64,000 nucleotides of DNA from Leptospira weilii serovar Ranarum str. ICFT (GTDB lineage: Bacteria > Spirochaetota > Leptospiria > Leptospirales > Leptospiraceae). Positions 1 to 23,147 of the stretch are shown here, in pieces. A program made the translations under genes and the position numbers. Location: assembly GCF_000332415.1 (NCBI RefSeq), contig NZ_AOHC02000038.1, forward strand, positions 1 to 64,000, given 5' to 3'. Positions within the stretch are counted from its first letter, which is position 1, and the number at the start of each line of letters is the position of its first letter. The notes beneath the pieces were generated by a model. It was not told the DNA's origin, made no database searches, and was given only the letters and a program-made list of their open reading frames with translations.

Positions 1-453
1 CAGGCTATAGAATATACAGCGGCGTTAGCGGCTCAAAATAATATATCTGCACAAGATCATTCTAAATTACTAAACCACGCGATGAACAATCCGAGTCAAT
101 ATCATGGGAATGGTAATTCTGTAACGGGAAGATATACGATGTCGGATGGAACCAAAGTGGATTTGATTTTCAAACATGCACCGAACTTGGAAGGTTCTCA
201 ATTGGGTAAGCCTGTAACCTGGCAGAAAGGAGATACAATCCATCAAGGATCAATGGTTTTGAATGTAGGTTCTACTGGAAGATCAACGGGTCCTCACGCT
301 CACTTTGAGGTTCAATCCAAATCTACTCTTGGTTTGGATTTGAACAAAAATGCGGACGTTATTCGTGAAAATCCTAAAAGCCCAGGGACTTATGTAATCG
401 ATGGTAGATACTTTACAAATAATATCTTGAAGAAAGATTTGGAGAACCAATGA
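1..453 (+). CDS. M23-family metallopeptidase domain protein, C-terminal part (5' end outside window)
   Basis: The frame is open from the first base, so this is the tail of a longer gene. The visible 150 residues end in a peptidase M23 (LytM-type) core: the stretch VGSTGRSTGPHAHFEV, about residues 110-125 of the visible part, carries the family's second zinc motif HxH. The first motif (HxxxD) should lie upstream or is degenerate, because KHAPNLEG at this place does not match it well. M23 enzymes cut peptide cross-links of peptidoglycan. Large leptospiral proteins can end in such a domain, so this may be the tip of a much bigger exported protein. The next gene starts 11 bases downstream, so the two are probably co-transcribed. 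Activity cannot be judged from a fragment. Confidence 0.75.
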   Translation, partial: QAIEYTAALAAQNNISAQDHSKLLNHAMNNPSQYHGNGNSVTGRYTMSDGTKVDLIFKHAPNLEGSQLGKPVTWQKGDTIHQGSMVLNVGSTGRSTGPHAHFEVQSKSTLGLDLNKNADVIRENPKSPGTYVIDGRYFTNNILKKDLENQ

Positions 454-464
454 GGTAGGGTTTG

Positions 465-1205
465 ATGAAACGATTAAAAGTATTTATTTACGTCCTTTGT
501 ATTTTTACTTCCTATTTACTTCTGTATTCAGAGTCAAAGGAAGTCGAATACGAGGTGAAAAAAGACGTTGGAGAAATTGTAAGGGGCATATATGAAATTG
601 CCCCAGGAGTCTATGAAATTGGAGGATCTCGTTCCAGACAAGATCATTTGGATCGTTTAAAAGTTCTTAAAAAAGAAATTTTACCGAATACATTAGAATT
701 TCGAGATGCGTATTTAACCGGGGATTTAGACAAGTTTTTTAGTTATTTTTCTGAAGATTCGTATCGACCTTTGATCGAAAATTATAACGGATATTTAGAA
801 AAGGAAGGAAAGCCACTTATTAAAACAACGAAAGAACTATTTTCGGTTTGGAAACAAGATATATTAGATTGTCGTGCGAAAGCCCTTGTTTATGACCTTT
901 GCGATTTCTGGAAAGATAGAAACAGTGCTATTAAAAATAGGGTAAAGATTTTAATAGGGACGTATGAAACTGGAAAATTCAAAAATAATATTGCAGCATT
1001 TGTAGTCGCTTTTGTTGAGTTAGACAACAACAACCCAGAACACCCGTATTCACAAGAATTTGCCTTTGTTAAAGTAAAAGGAAAATTTAAAGTATTCGAT
1101 AATCGTCGAGAAAATGAGTTATGCGTTTTTTGCTACTATCAAAGTGGAGAAGAATCTGTACGAGCAATATTTAACTCTATCAAACAAGCGAATGAGCCAA
1201 AGTGA
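465..1205 (+). CDS. Exported hypothetical protein
   Basis: I do not recognise the family. The ATG at 465 is chosen over an in-frame TTG at 462 because GAGG at 452-455 sits at a normal distance. The protein has 246 residues. A short basic N-terminus and the hydrophobic stretch VFIYVLCIFTSYLLLY look like a signal peptide. No lipobox cysteine follows directly, so a periplasmic or surface location is more likely than a lipoprotein. The mature part is lysine- and aromatic-rich with a paired cysteine motif (CVFC) near the C-terminus and no visible catalytic motif. It follows the M23 gene by 11 bases. A partner or immunity role for the upstream hydrolase is possible but rests on position only. Confidence 0.7.
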   Translation: MKRLKVFIYVLCIFTSYLLLYSESKEVEYEVKKDVGEIVRGIYEIAPGVYEIGGSRSRQDHLDRLKVLKKEILPNTLEFRDAYLTGDLDKFFSYFSEDSYRPLIENYNGYLEKEGKPLIKTTKELFSVWKQDILDCRAKALVYDLCDFWKDRNSAIKNRVKILIGTYETGKFKNNIAAFVVAFVELDNNNPEHPYSQEFAFVKVKGKFKVFDNRRENELCVFCYYQSGEESVRAIFNSIKQANEPK

Positions 1206-1704
1206 GTTTTAATTCTGAATATGCAGATTTCCTTGTGTTTCAACAAAGCCGGGTCCGGGGGTTTCAAGTCGTTAGTCGCTAGGAGTTAGGGATTAGGAGC
1301 TTTTCTGAATATGCAAATTAGGGATTAGGCGTTAGGGATTAGGGATTAGGGATTAGGAGTTTTTCTGAATATGCAAATTTCATTGTGTTTCAACAAGATT
1401 GGGTCCGGGGGTTTCAAGTCGCTAGGCGTTAGGAGTTAGGCATTAGGAGTTTTTCTGAATATTCCAATTTCATTGTGTTTCAACAAAGCCGGGTCCGGGC
1501 GTTTCAAGTCGTTAGTCGCTAGGCGTTAGGGATTAGGGATTAGGAGTTTTACCGAATATGCAAGTTAGGGATTAGTCGTTAGGAATTAGGAGTTAGGATC
1601 TTTACCGAATATGCAAGTTAGGAGTTAGGAGTTAGGGATTAGGAGCTTTTCTGAATATGCAGATTTCATTGTGTTTCAACAAAGCCGGGTCCGGGCTTTC
1701 TCGC

Positions 1705-1729
1705 AAAAAAATCCCCCGGCGAAGGGGGA
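1705..1729 (-). terminator. Hairpin with T-run on the minus strand, copy 1 (inside repeat field)
   Basis: On the minus strand the order is TCCCCC, a six-base loop, GGGGGA and then a run of seven T, the form of an intrinsic terminator. No minus-strand gene ends just upstream (ribBA stops at 3041), so it may travel with the repeat and not serve a specific gene. Confidence 0.5.
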
Positions 1730-1923
1730 GCGGGTTTCAAGTCGTTAGTCGCTAGGAGTTATGGATTAGGAGCTTTTCTGAATATGCAAGTTAGGGATTA
1801 GTCGTTAGGAATTAGGCGTTAGGAGTTTTTCTGAATATGCAAGTTAGGGATTAGTCGTTAGGAGTTTTTCTGAATATGCAAATTTCATTGTGTTTCAACA
1901 AGATTGGGTCCGGTGTTTTCCAC

Positions 1924-1948
1924 AAAAAAATCCCCCGGCGAAGGGGGA
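1924..1948 (-). terminator. Hairpin with T-run on the minus strand, copy 2
   Basis: The 25-base stem-loop at 1705-1729 is repeated here base for base: TCCCCC/GGGGGA stem and T7 on the minus strand. The exact duplication supports spread as part of the repeat field. Confidence 0.5.
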
Positions 1949-2042
1949 GCGGAAGACACGAAGTGGCTGAAGCGAGGGGAAGGCTTTCCCCTTCCCCCTA
2001 ACGCCTAACCCCTACTCCCTAACGCCTGGAACGGACGACTGG

Positions 2043-2501
2043 GTGTTTAAGACGTTGTTTGTGCAAGCCCCGCAACTGCTGATTTCCATGTTGAACAGCA
2101 TCTTGTTTCCAAACCAAGAACACCAGATTCAAGAAGTTACGATTTTGAATCCGGAAATACCAAAACTGTCACCGCAGAATAAAAAATCGTATTTGGACAT
2201 CCGCGCAAAGGACGAGACGGGAAGGATCTTCCACGTGGAAGTGCAAGTAGCGCACCAGAGTTCTTTTGTGAAAAGGAGCTTGTATTATCTTTCGGGATTA
2301 ATCCGAGATCAGTTGCAAAAGGGAGAAGGTTATGGAGATTTGAAGCCTGTATATCAGATAAACATAGTTGACTTTAAATTAATCCCGACGGAGAATTATC
2401 ACAGTAAGTTCAAATTCAGAGAAGAAAGTTATCCGGAGATCACTCTGACGGATGAAATAGATTTTAGTTATTTACAGAGTGGAAAAATTATACTTTGTTA
2501 A
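2043..2501 (+). pseudogene. Rpn-family recombination-promoting nuclease/putative transposase, N-terminal fragment
   Basis: The reading resembles PD-(D/E)XK transposase-like proteins of the Rpn group (PF12784 type), which make DNA breaks and can promote RecA-independent recombination. The nuclease core is present as SYLDIRAKDETGRIFHVEVQ, with the D and ExQ pattern. The family's DDWVFKTLF-like opening begins upstream at about 2034 with no start codon, because it runs straight out of heptamer repeat. The GTG at 2043 is therefore only the first possible start. The reading stops at 2499-2501 after KIILC, just before another heptamer block. The missing central part and the C-terminal half at 2558-2914 show that this is one gene broken by repeat sequence and loss of the middle, so it is very unlikely to be functional. 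Confidence 0.75.
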
Positions 2502-2557
2502 ATCTAAATTGCTCTATTAGAAAAATGTAACTGACCCCTAACGACTAACCCCTAACG

Positions 2558-2914
2558 ATGTATGTGTTGAAACATACGGGTGAACTGAAGGAGGAAGAGA
2601 TGAGTATATTGGTAGACAAGACGCCGGATTTGAGTAAAGCGTTTACAATTTTAGATCAGTATTCTAAGGATCCGAAGAAACGTGCGGAAGTGGCAGCGAA
2701 ACTGGAATCGGAACGTGACTACGCATATGACTTAGCGGCTCGTTTCGAAGCAGGCGAACGACAAGGAATCGAGAAAGGAATCGAGAAAGGAGAATTGAAA
2801 AAGGCTTTAGAAGCCGCTCGCAAGATGCTTGCAGAAGGAATCAAATTGGACGTTGTCTTACGAGTTACGGATCTGACAGAACAGGATCTTCGAGATCACG
2901 GAATTGATTTTTAA
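2558..2914 (+). pseudogene. Rpn-family nuclease/transposase, C-terminal fragment
   Basis: The 118 residues match the C-terminal half of the same family: [14 protein letters not shown], a helical middle, then the charged segment [20 protein letters not shown] and the [11 protein letters not shown] ending typical of Rpn-like proteins (a short low-complexity hinge followed by a small helical domain). It begins immediately after heptamer repeat ending CCCCTAACG at 2557. The ATG at 2558 has no ribosome binding site and sits at the junction, so a separate gene is not supported. Together with 2043-2501 it forms one decayed gene. Confidence 0.7.
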
Positions 2915-2958
2915 TCCTAGTGTCCTAGTTTAGCTTCTCCGTAAAACCTGAGAAGGAT

Positions 2959-2976
2959 TGTCCGGAAATCCGGACA
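2959..2976. terminator. Short perfect hairpin between convergent genes
   Basis: TGTCCGGA and TCCGGACA form an 8-bp stem around two bases, between the end of the Rpn remnant and the end of ribBA. There is no T-run on either side, so a role in termination is only possible. Confidence 0.25.
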
Positions 2977-3040
2977 TCGTAAAACGGCTTTAGCAGTGCA
3001 GAATCCACGACACGAAACTTTACAAACCCCGGGGCACAAT

Positions 3041-4246
<1,206 letters not shown>

Positions 4247-4368
4247 AATCTATCTTACCATCTCTTCTATTGGACTCAAATTTGGCTACAGAAACTTAAA
4301 TACCGTGAATTCGCTTAAAAAAGTTTGGGCATGTCGAGCGATCCGTAGATGAGTATGATCCTTGGATG

Positions 4369-4422
<54 letters not shown>

Positions 4423-4429
4423 ACAGATT

Positions 4430-4672
4430 GATCGCTCCTGAAAACTCAATCTCACTCCCGGCGCTGCGACCCATCGGGACCAGTGCCACTTTAGTTACCT
4501 GGATCGCTCGAGTAACTCAACATCTCACTCCCTGGCGCTGCGACCATCGGGACCAGTGCCACTTTAGTTACCTGGATCGCTCGAGTAACTCAACATCTCA
4601 CTCCCGGCGCTGCGACCCATCGGGACCAGTGCCACTTTAGTTACCTGGATCGTTCGAGTAACTCAATCTTTT
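4430..4672 (+). repeat. Tandem 72-73-bp repeat, three units plus a partial fourth
   Basis: The units start at 4430, 4502, 4575 and 4648 with GATCGCTC or GATCGTTC. The period is 72, 73 and 73 bp and the fourth unit is cut after about 25 bp. Each full unit contains GGCGCTGCGAC, CATCGGGACCAGTGCCA and TTTAGTTACCTG. The units are near-identical; unit 1 differs at its start and unit 2 has two small indels. The core returns once in opposite orientation near 22923-22962. No gene is seen between 4247 and 4754 apart from this array. Confidence 0.9.
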
Positions 4673-4720
4673 AGAATTGCAAAATCAATATCAAGTAATT
4701 GTTTTGAATCCCGGAGACAT

Positions 4721-5470
4721 AGAGCCTGTCCCAAAACCTACTTGTAAATGATTCTTAATAGAATGATGGGCACACAAGTTTAAAGAAAGCGGAATAATTT
4801 TCAATTTTATATTTCCAGCATGTCTTAGCAGCTCGAAAAGCATTGAACCATGCGAAAGTCCTTTCAACGGTCCATCGGAATGGTTTTAACTCAGGAATGA
4901 ATTCGGGATTTTTTGCATTCGTATTGTTTCGGATCCCGTATTGGATATTCTTCTTTTTTAAATTACTCTCAATTGTTTGACTAGCGTAAGCCTTATCTAA
5001 GGAAAGGATTTTTGGTTTAAGAAATTTCTTATTTAGAAATACTTTAAATTTATTTAAAGTAGAAAAAATTAATTTAGAGTCATGAATTTCTGCAAAATCC
5101 AATACAAAATTGTGCTCCGCGCCGATCGACGAGAATATGCCTTGGACTGCTTCTTTTGCCGCGATCCGTCGGATTTGGACCCGTGAAGATCCCCCTTTTT
5201 GGAGCCTTTGCGAAGCGCTCCGTCCGCGCCCATTCTTTTGGTTCTAATCTTGATGGAACGTTCGTAAAGTTTTAACGCTTCTTTTTCAATTTTATCAGAA
5301 ACGCCGGTATCTACCCATTCTTGAAATTTTCTATGTAACCTTGATTTCGAACCGAACATCGGAGGTATAAATCTCCATTGAACTCCTGTACGAGTTGTGT
5401 AGAAGAAGGCTGCCATTACTACCGTTTCAATTTTACATTCTTTTAACCAGCTCGCAAGTGTGTGTACGAT
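4721..5470 (-). mobile_element. Decayed IS5-family-like insertion sequence with one end preserved
   Basis: The end nearest the transposase stop is visible at 4722-4737 as GAGCCTGTCCCAAAAC. The same terminal sequence begins the short elements at 53836 and, with one change, 44265 and 47424. The opposite end was not found upstream of the transposase start (5417-5580), so that side looks truncated or eroded. The enclosed transposase is frameshifted. The element is therefore immobile by itself, although its ends fit a TNA target-site family such as the IS427 group of IS5. Confidence 0.65.
4755..5416 (-). pseudogene. IS5-family transposase, frameshifted
   Basis: The N-terminal reading carries the family pattern RTGVQWRFIPPMFGSK, HRKFQEWVDTGV and MGADGALRKGSKKGDLHGS. 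The C-terminal reading carries LDFAEIHDSKLIF, a KILSLDKAYAS segment and the last DDE-region motif RWTVERTFAWF. They lie in different frames, and between them a third frame gives HILVDRRGAQF, so at least two frameshifts are needed to join one protein. The N-terminus is also short: the open frame upstream of 5416 lacks the usual opening. About 220 residues of a DDE transposase are recognisable. It cannot make an active enzyme. Confidence 0.8.
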
Positions 5471-5589
5471 GTAAAGGTTTTAAAGGATCTTACCGGCGCA
5501 TTTTTCTCAAATTTCTTTTTGTCGATTCCATTTTAGTTAGGATCGCACTTTTTTAGGGACGACTAGATACGCATGAAGAATCTTGAATA

Positions 5590-5690
5590 GAGTTGCCCGA
5601 AAAATCAATTCTCCGTCTCCGTCCTATTTCACTGAAATGAGCGATTGAGGTGGTTTTGTTAATCTGAACAATGAAATTTTTCAACAATCC
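5590..5690. mobile_element. MITE-like element, family 2, copy 1 (degenerate)
   Basis: About 101 bp, flanked by TA at both sides (5588-5589 and 5691-5692). It is similar throughout to the better copy at 59945-60043: AATTCTCC near the left, ATTTCACTGAAATGA in the middle, GGTTTTGTTAATC, then AATTTTTCAACAA at the right. Its inverted ends are partly eroded. The rest of the gap 5417-5839 shows no gene. Confidence 0.7.
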
Positions 5691-5839
5691 TAATTGAGGC
5701 TTCAAGAGGAAATCCTGAGATTCTAAAGTCGCCGATCCAAAAGGTTCCTTAAAAATCGGAAATCCGATTTTGTATCTTCGGTCGTAAATCTATCGAAACT
5801 GAAAAGTCCGTCCGCAATTTTCCGCTTTTCTTTTCGTTT

Positions 5840-7057
5840 TTAATTAGCAACACAACGACTTGGCAGGGGAGTTGCTTTATTAGGCCTATTAAGACTACCA
5901 TTAAAAAAGGATACGACGATTCCTGTGCTCGGTGTGTTGGAACTCGAAGTCGAAGTCCAATGCGCTTGAGGCGATACGAAGGGAAACATTGCTGTGGAAA
6001 TACTGGGATTCGTGACCGAATAATCTACAATACTGAGGAGCTCGTTTACGTTTGGCAGTCTCCAGTCGTTTCTACCCGCGAAATTGGCTACATTCAATGC
6101 ATTGCAAGAAGCGTATGCCGCGGTTTGCGTATTATTCGTAGCCGCTCCCATGCAGGTAAGGGCCGCCTGACCGTCCGCACATTTTTGCCAAATAAGTCCC
6201 GTATTTTGATCTGTGATCGATCCATTTCCATTGTCCGTAAAGGCAAGCGGTGGTAACGGATTACCGGCGACACAACGGACATTCAGGTTTGCCCCTTTGG
6301 GAGTCGAATAGGCCTTTAAAACGGCAACATCACTAAAGTCCGCGACCCAAATATTCGTTGGTGTGCCCGTTACAGTAGAATCCGTCATATACGCGATCCC
6401 CGAAAACACGGCCGGAAAGGAAACAACGTCGATTTGAGGAGCATTCGAATAATGAAAGAGAGAAGCCAATTCTTTTACCGTGGGGAGTCTCCAATCATTT
6501 CTACCGGCGTAGCCGTTTCCTCCATTTTGAGCGTTTAAGGCTCCACAACTTCCTACAGGAGCCGGAATGGTCGTAGCTGCGGTCCAAGAGATTTGGGTCG
6601 ACACGCCCGTTCCGCAGGCGGCTCCCGACTGACCTTCCGCACAGGTTTTCCAAGTCAATCCATGAAATTGATCTAGAGTTGTATAATCATTTGTATAAAT
6701 ACAATGTTGTGTGGGTCCCACAAAAGATCTCGCATTGGGTATGTTGGCAAAGGCTCCGTCCTGTCCTGTTCCTAAACAGGCAACCCCAACTCCGGCTGCA
6801 TCCCAGCAGGTGGTTTGTCCCGTATCGATAATCCCTCCCGGATTGAAAACCAGAGCCGGGACCGGGCAGGCAACGGGAGCATTAGCTCCGCCGGAAACGG
6901 GAGTGCCGGTTCCATCGGATATATTTCCGGAATCGTTAGAAGAATCTGATTTGGATAAATACTGAAGAATTACAAAGTGTGGGTCCAGTTTTTCCGGGGG
7001 ACGGACGCAAGCCGTGAAAGCGATCATTAGAACGAAGAAAAGAAAGAATTTATACAT
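5840..7057 (-). CDS. DUF1566-domain lipoprotein
   Basis: A surface-type lipoprotein of about 405 residues. The start at 7057 puts MYKFFLFFVLMIAFTAC at the N-terminus, a signal peptide with a relaxed spirochaetal lipobox and the acylated cysteine at 17. A linker follows, then two copies of a DUF1566 (Lcl C-terminal type) module, each with the hallmark AGRNDWRLPxVxEL and WTS/WVA-type strands. A paralogue with the same order lies at 24945-26156. An in-frame upstream ATG at 7201 has a much stronger ribosome binding site (AGGAGG at 7211-7216, nine-base spacer) and would add 48 polar residues before the signal peptide. That would hide the lipoprotein signal, so 7057 is preferred but not certain. 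The molecular role is unknown. Confidence 0.75.
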   Translation of the reverse strand: MYKFFLFFVLMIAFTACVRPPEKLDPHFVILQYLSKSDSSNDSGNISDGTGTPVSGGANAPVACPVPALVFNPGGIIDTGQTTCWDAAGVGVACLGTGQDGAFANIPNARSFVGPTQHCIYTNDYTTLDQFHGLTWKTCAEGQSGAACGTGVSTQISWTAATTIPAPVGSCGALNAQNGGNGYAGRNDWRLPTVKELASLFHYSNAPQIDVVSFPAVFSGIAYMTDSTVTGTPTNIWVADFSDVAVLKAYSTPKGANLNVRCVAGNPLPPLAFTDNGNGSITDQNTGLIWQKCADGQAALTCMGAATNNTQTAAYASCNALNVANFAGRNDWRLPNVNELLSIVDYSVTNPSISTAMFPFVSPQAHWTSTSSSNTPSTGIVVSFFNGSLNRPNKATPLPSRCVAN

Positions 7058-7201
7058 AAGAACCCGTCGCAAAGAAACCGAATACCGCCGCTCTCTAGGA
7101 ATCGTAACGCCAAGGACAGAGCCCGTAGAACCCCAATAGAAGCGAAAAGTTCGGCCATCCGCTTGTGCATTCCGATAAAATAGAATTGGGTTTTGGAACA
7201 T

Positions 7202-7610
7202 GCCGTAAATCCTCCTATTTTTCTATATAACCCGAAAGAATTCCAAAAAAGTTTTCATTTTTGTATTCTGATCTGAATTATTTTAAAATTTTTTTTGGGA
7301 AAAATAATACCTCTTTGACTTGGGGCAGAAAGCTTATATATACGCTTTTTGTAAAGCATGATTTAAATCGAAAACCATTCAGTTTATATTTTAATTGTCT
7401 TTAATCGTTTTGCCCTAAGAAATCGAGTCCCGTTTCAATAAGCCTCCCTGTTAGCCCTTTTGCCGAATCTATTTCTATTCTTTTCAGCAAACATCGCTCA
7501 GACGGATTTCAAAATTTGCGATAGGTAAGCTTCCTTAAAATCGAGCGGACTGAATTTCACTCCGGGGAACTCAAACAGAGCGTTTCCTAAATATACCAAC
7601 CCGCAAGGAT
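7202..7610. other. Gene-free region upstream of the DUF1566 gene
   Basis: The sequence is AT-rich next to the DUF1566 gene and holds the AGGAGG at 7211-7216 on the minus strand. No open reading frame, repeat or hairpin stands out. A promoter for the DUF1566 gene should lie here but I cannot place it with confidence. Confidence 0.4.
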
Positions 7611-8136
7611 TCGGATCTTAAGATAAATCTGAGGGATATCGAAAAGAAGTACCGAAATGACGAAACAAGACGACCTGCAATATCGCCATCGCCGAAGAAA
7701 GTAATAACGGCGTATTTCTATTCCATACTAAATGGAAACCTCTCACACTGTAGGTTATCGAATAAGAGCCGAGTCGATCTATCTTTTGGATGGAGAAAAG
7801 CCGGATCATACGGTTATTTCAAATTTTCGGAATATTCATAAAAATGAAATCGAGAAACTATTATCCCAGACGGTATTTTTAGGATATGAAAGCGGTTTAA
7901 TCGATTTTGAAACGGTATCCACCGACGGAACGAAAATCAAAGCGAACGCAACGCCCGACGATCTTGGAGACTTGGAAAAATTTGAGACTAGGTTGAAACA
8001 AATCTAAAAAGTCGGTAAAACAAAATTAAGCGAATGGAAAAAGTCTGCGACTTTAGAACATTCTAAAATACAAAAGAAGAGAAAAGAGTTAGAGCGGAAA
8101 AATGACAAGTTAAAGGAAACGGTAGAATACTTAAAA
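7611..8136 (+). pseudogene. IS1182-family-like transposase remnant
   Basis: The N-terminal third of an IS1182/DUF772-type transposase is readable in pieces. Frame one gives RDIEKKYRNDETRRPAISP and AYFYSILNGNLS. After a frameshift near 7730 the next frame gives LLDGEKPDHTVISNFRNIHK and STDGTKIKANA, with the acidic residue of the family's first catalytic motif. An in-frame TAA at 8005-8007 then interrupts, and a lysine-rich coiled-coil segment (KIQKKRKELERKNDKLKETV) continues to about 8135. There dispersed repeat sequence takes over and the catalytic remainder is absent. No start codon with a ribosome binding site is seen. A dead insertion sequence. Confidence 0.7.
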
Positions 8137-8345
8137 AACGTGAGTTCGACGGTTGAAATCTTGGGCGAATCCGGCCTTGGCTTTGCCAAAGACCGGACCG
8201 CGCTTTCAGCTATAGTCAATAAATTGCATGAAAGAAACGTGATACAATATATCGCCTTTCGTTTCAATTTATTGACTCCGCATCAATCGCTTTCGCATCG
8301 GTTATACAGAACTCGCGTAAATCTTATCAGTAAATTAGGATTTCG
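8137..8345 (+). repeat. Dispersed leptospiral-type repeat, two blocks
   Basis: Block B at 8137-8171 (ACGTGAGTTCGACGG, then TTGAAATCTTGGGCGAATC) is matched base for base in reverse at about 27302-27336 and more loosely at 22967-23000. Block A at 8263-8306 (CAATTTATTGACTCCG, then CAATCGCTTTCGCATCGG) is matched in reverse at 22777-22822 and forward at 41664-41688. The two blocks abut the transposase remnant. No coding role is seen. Confidence 0.75.
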
Positions 8346-8432
8346 TAACTAATTTAACTTCGGTTCGGCCTAAGAAAAGATCCAAAGACAACGATCCAAC
8401 GTGTAAATTCCCGACTCTTGAGAACATTCAAC

Positions 8433-11302
<2,870 letters not shown>

Positions 11303-11304
11303 TT

Positions 11305-14348
<3,044 letters not shown>

Positions 14349-14350
14349 GG

Positions 14351-14383
<33 letters not shown>

Positions 14384-14402
14384 ATACCAGTATTTTTCCC
14401 GT

Positions 14403-18566
<4,164 letters not shown>

Positions 18567-18586
18567 AGTTTCGCTCCTTCTAGGAC

Positions 18587-22580
<3,994 letters not shown>

Positions 22581-22689
22581 GTTATTTGTATCGGAAAGCG
22601 CTCTGAAAAAGAAAAGAGACTTAATTGGCATTTTTAGGAAGAGAAATTCAATCGGAGTTTCGGTGAGAGGTTGGGGTTGTAAGGACCGA

Positions 22690-23003
22690 TTCTGCTAGGT
22701 GTTAGGAAGAGCGAATAGTCCCAAGCCGGATCCACAAGCAGCAAAATAAAGAAACGTAATTTAACGTGAGCAGGGCCGTAACCAATGCGAAAGCGATGGA
22801 AGCGGAGTCAATAAATTGAAATGAAGAAAGAATTTCTCTTTTAGAGCGATCTATCCATTTGTTGATTGGAGCGAAATTAAGAAACTCAATCTCGCTACGC
22901 GAAATAAGTCCAGCCCCAAAAAAACTAAAATGGCACTGCTCCCTAAGGGTCGCAGCGCCGGGGCTGGATTCGCCCAGATTTTCACCGCAAACTCACGTTA
23001 CTT
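22690..23003. repeat. Composite dispersed repeat upstream of ftsK
   Basis: The gap 22632-23147 holds no gene but several repeat blocks: a TTAGG scrap at 22697-22709, block A reversed at 22777-22822, the tandem-unit core of 4430-4672 reversed at about 22923-22962 (GGTCGCAGCGCCGGGG), and block B reversed at 22967-23000. CCAGCCCC (about 22910) and GGGGCTGG (about 22959) form a possible long-range stem around it. It looks like a nest of old repeat insertions. Confidence 0.7.
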
Positions 23004-23049
23004 ACAAGTTGTCCGTGTTTCCTTCTTTGTGTTTCCTTTCTTTAAAAAT

Positions 23050-23088
23050 GAAAAATCGGGCTTAGAGATCTTTTCCCCAAGCCCGATT
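23050..23088 (-). terminator. Intrinsic terminator downstream of the CARDB lipoprotein gene
   Basis: AATCGGGCTT and AAGCCCGATT form a perfect 10-bp stem with a 15-base loop, and on the minus strand a T-rich run (TTTTTCATTTTT) follows. It sits about 60 bases past the stop at 23148. Confidence 0.75.
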
Positions 23089-23147
23089 ATCTTTTGAGAA
23101 TTGAGAGGATATTTCAAATAAAACTTTTCAAACGATCAAAGATCAAA

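Larger units (their letters stand above)
1206..2035. repeat. Degenerate heptamer repeat field (TTAGGNN)n with interspersed ~90-bp units
   Basis: No gene is seen. The stretch is built from tracts of a seven-base unit TTAGGNN (such as TTAGGGA, TTAGGCG, TTAGGAG) in tandem, clearest at 1318-1365, 1515-1545 and 1615-1650. These alternate with a longer conserved block containing CTGAATATGCA, TTGTGTTTCAACA and GCCGGGTCCGGG, which recurs about five to six times between 1210 and 1915. At 1990-2027 the heptamer switches to the opposite orientation (CCCTAACGCC type) and runs straight into the broken Rpn gene. Two copies of a stable hairpin are embedded. This is a lineage-type dispersed repeat with no coding potential. 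Confidence 0.85.

Noticed and set aside
1206..2035. Telomere-like repeat (TTAGGG similarity)
   Set aside because: The period is seven, degenerate and interrupted by longer blocks; it lies inside a chromosome region with genes on both sides.
4430..4672. CRISPR array
   Set aside because: Units are contiguous and nearly identical with no unique spacers, and no cas genes are present.
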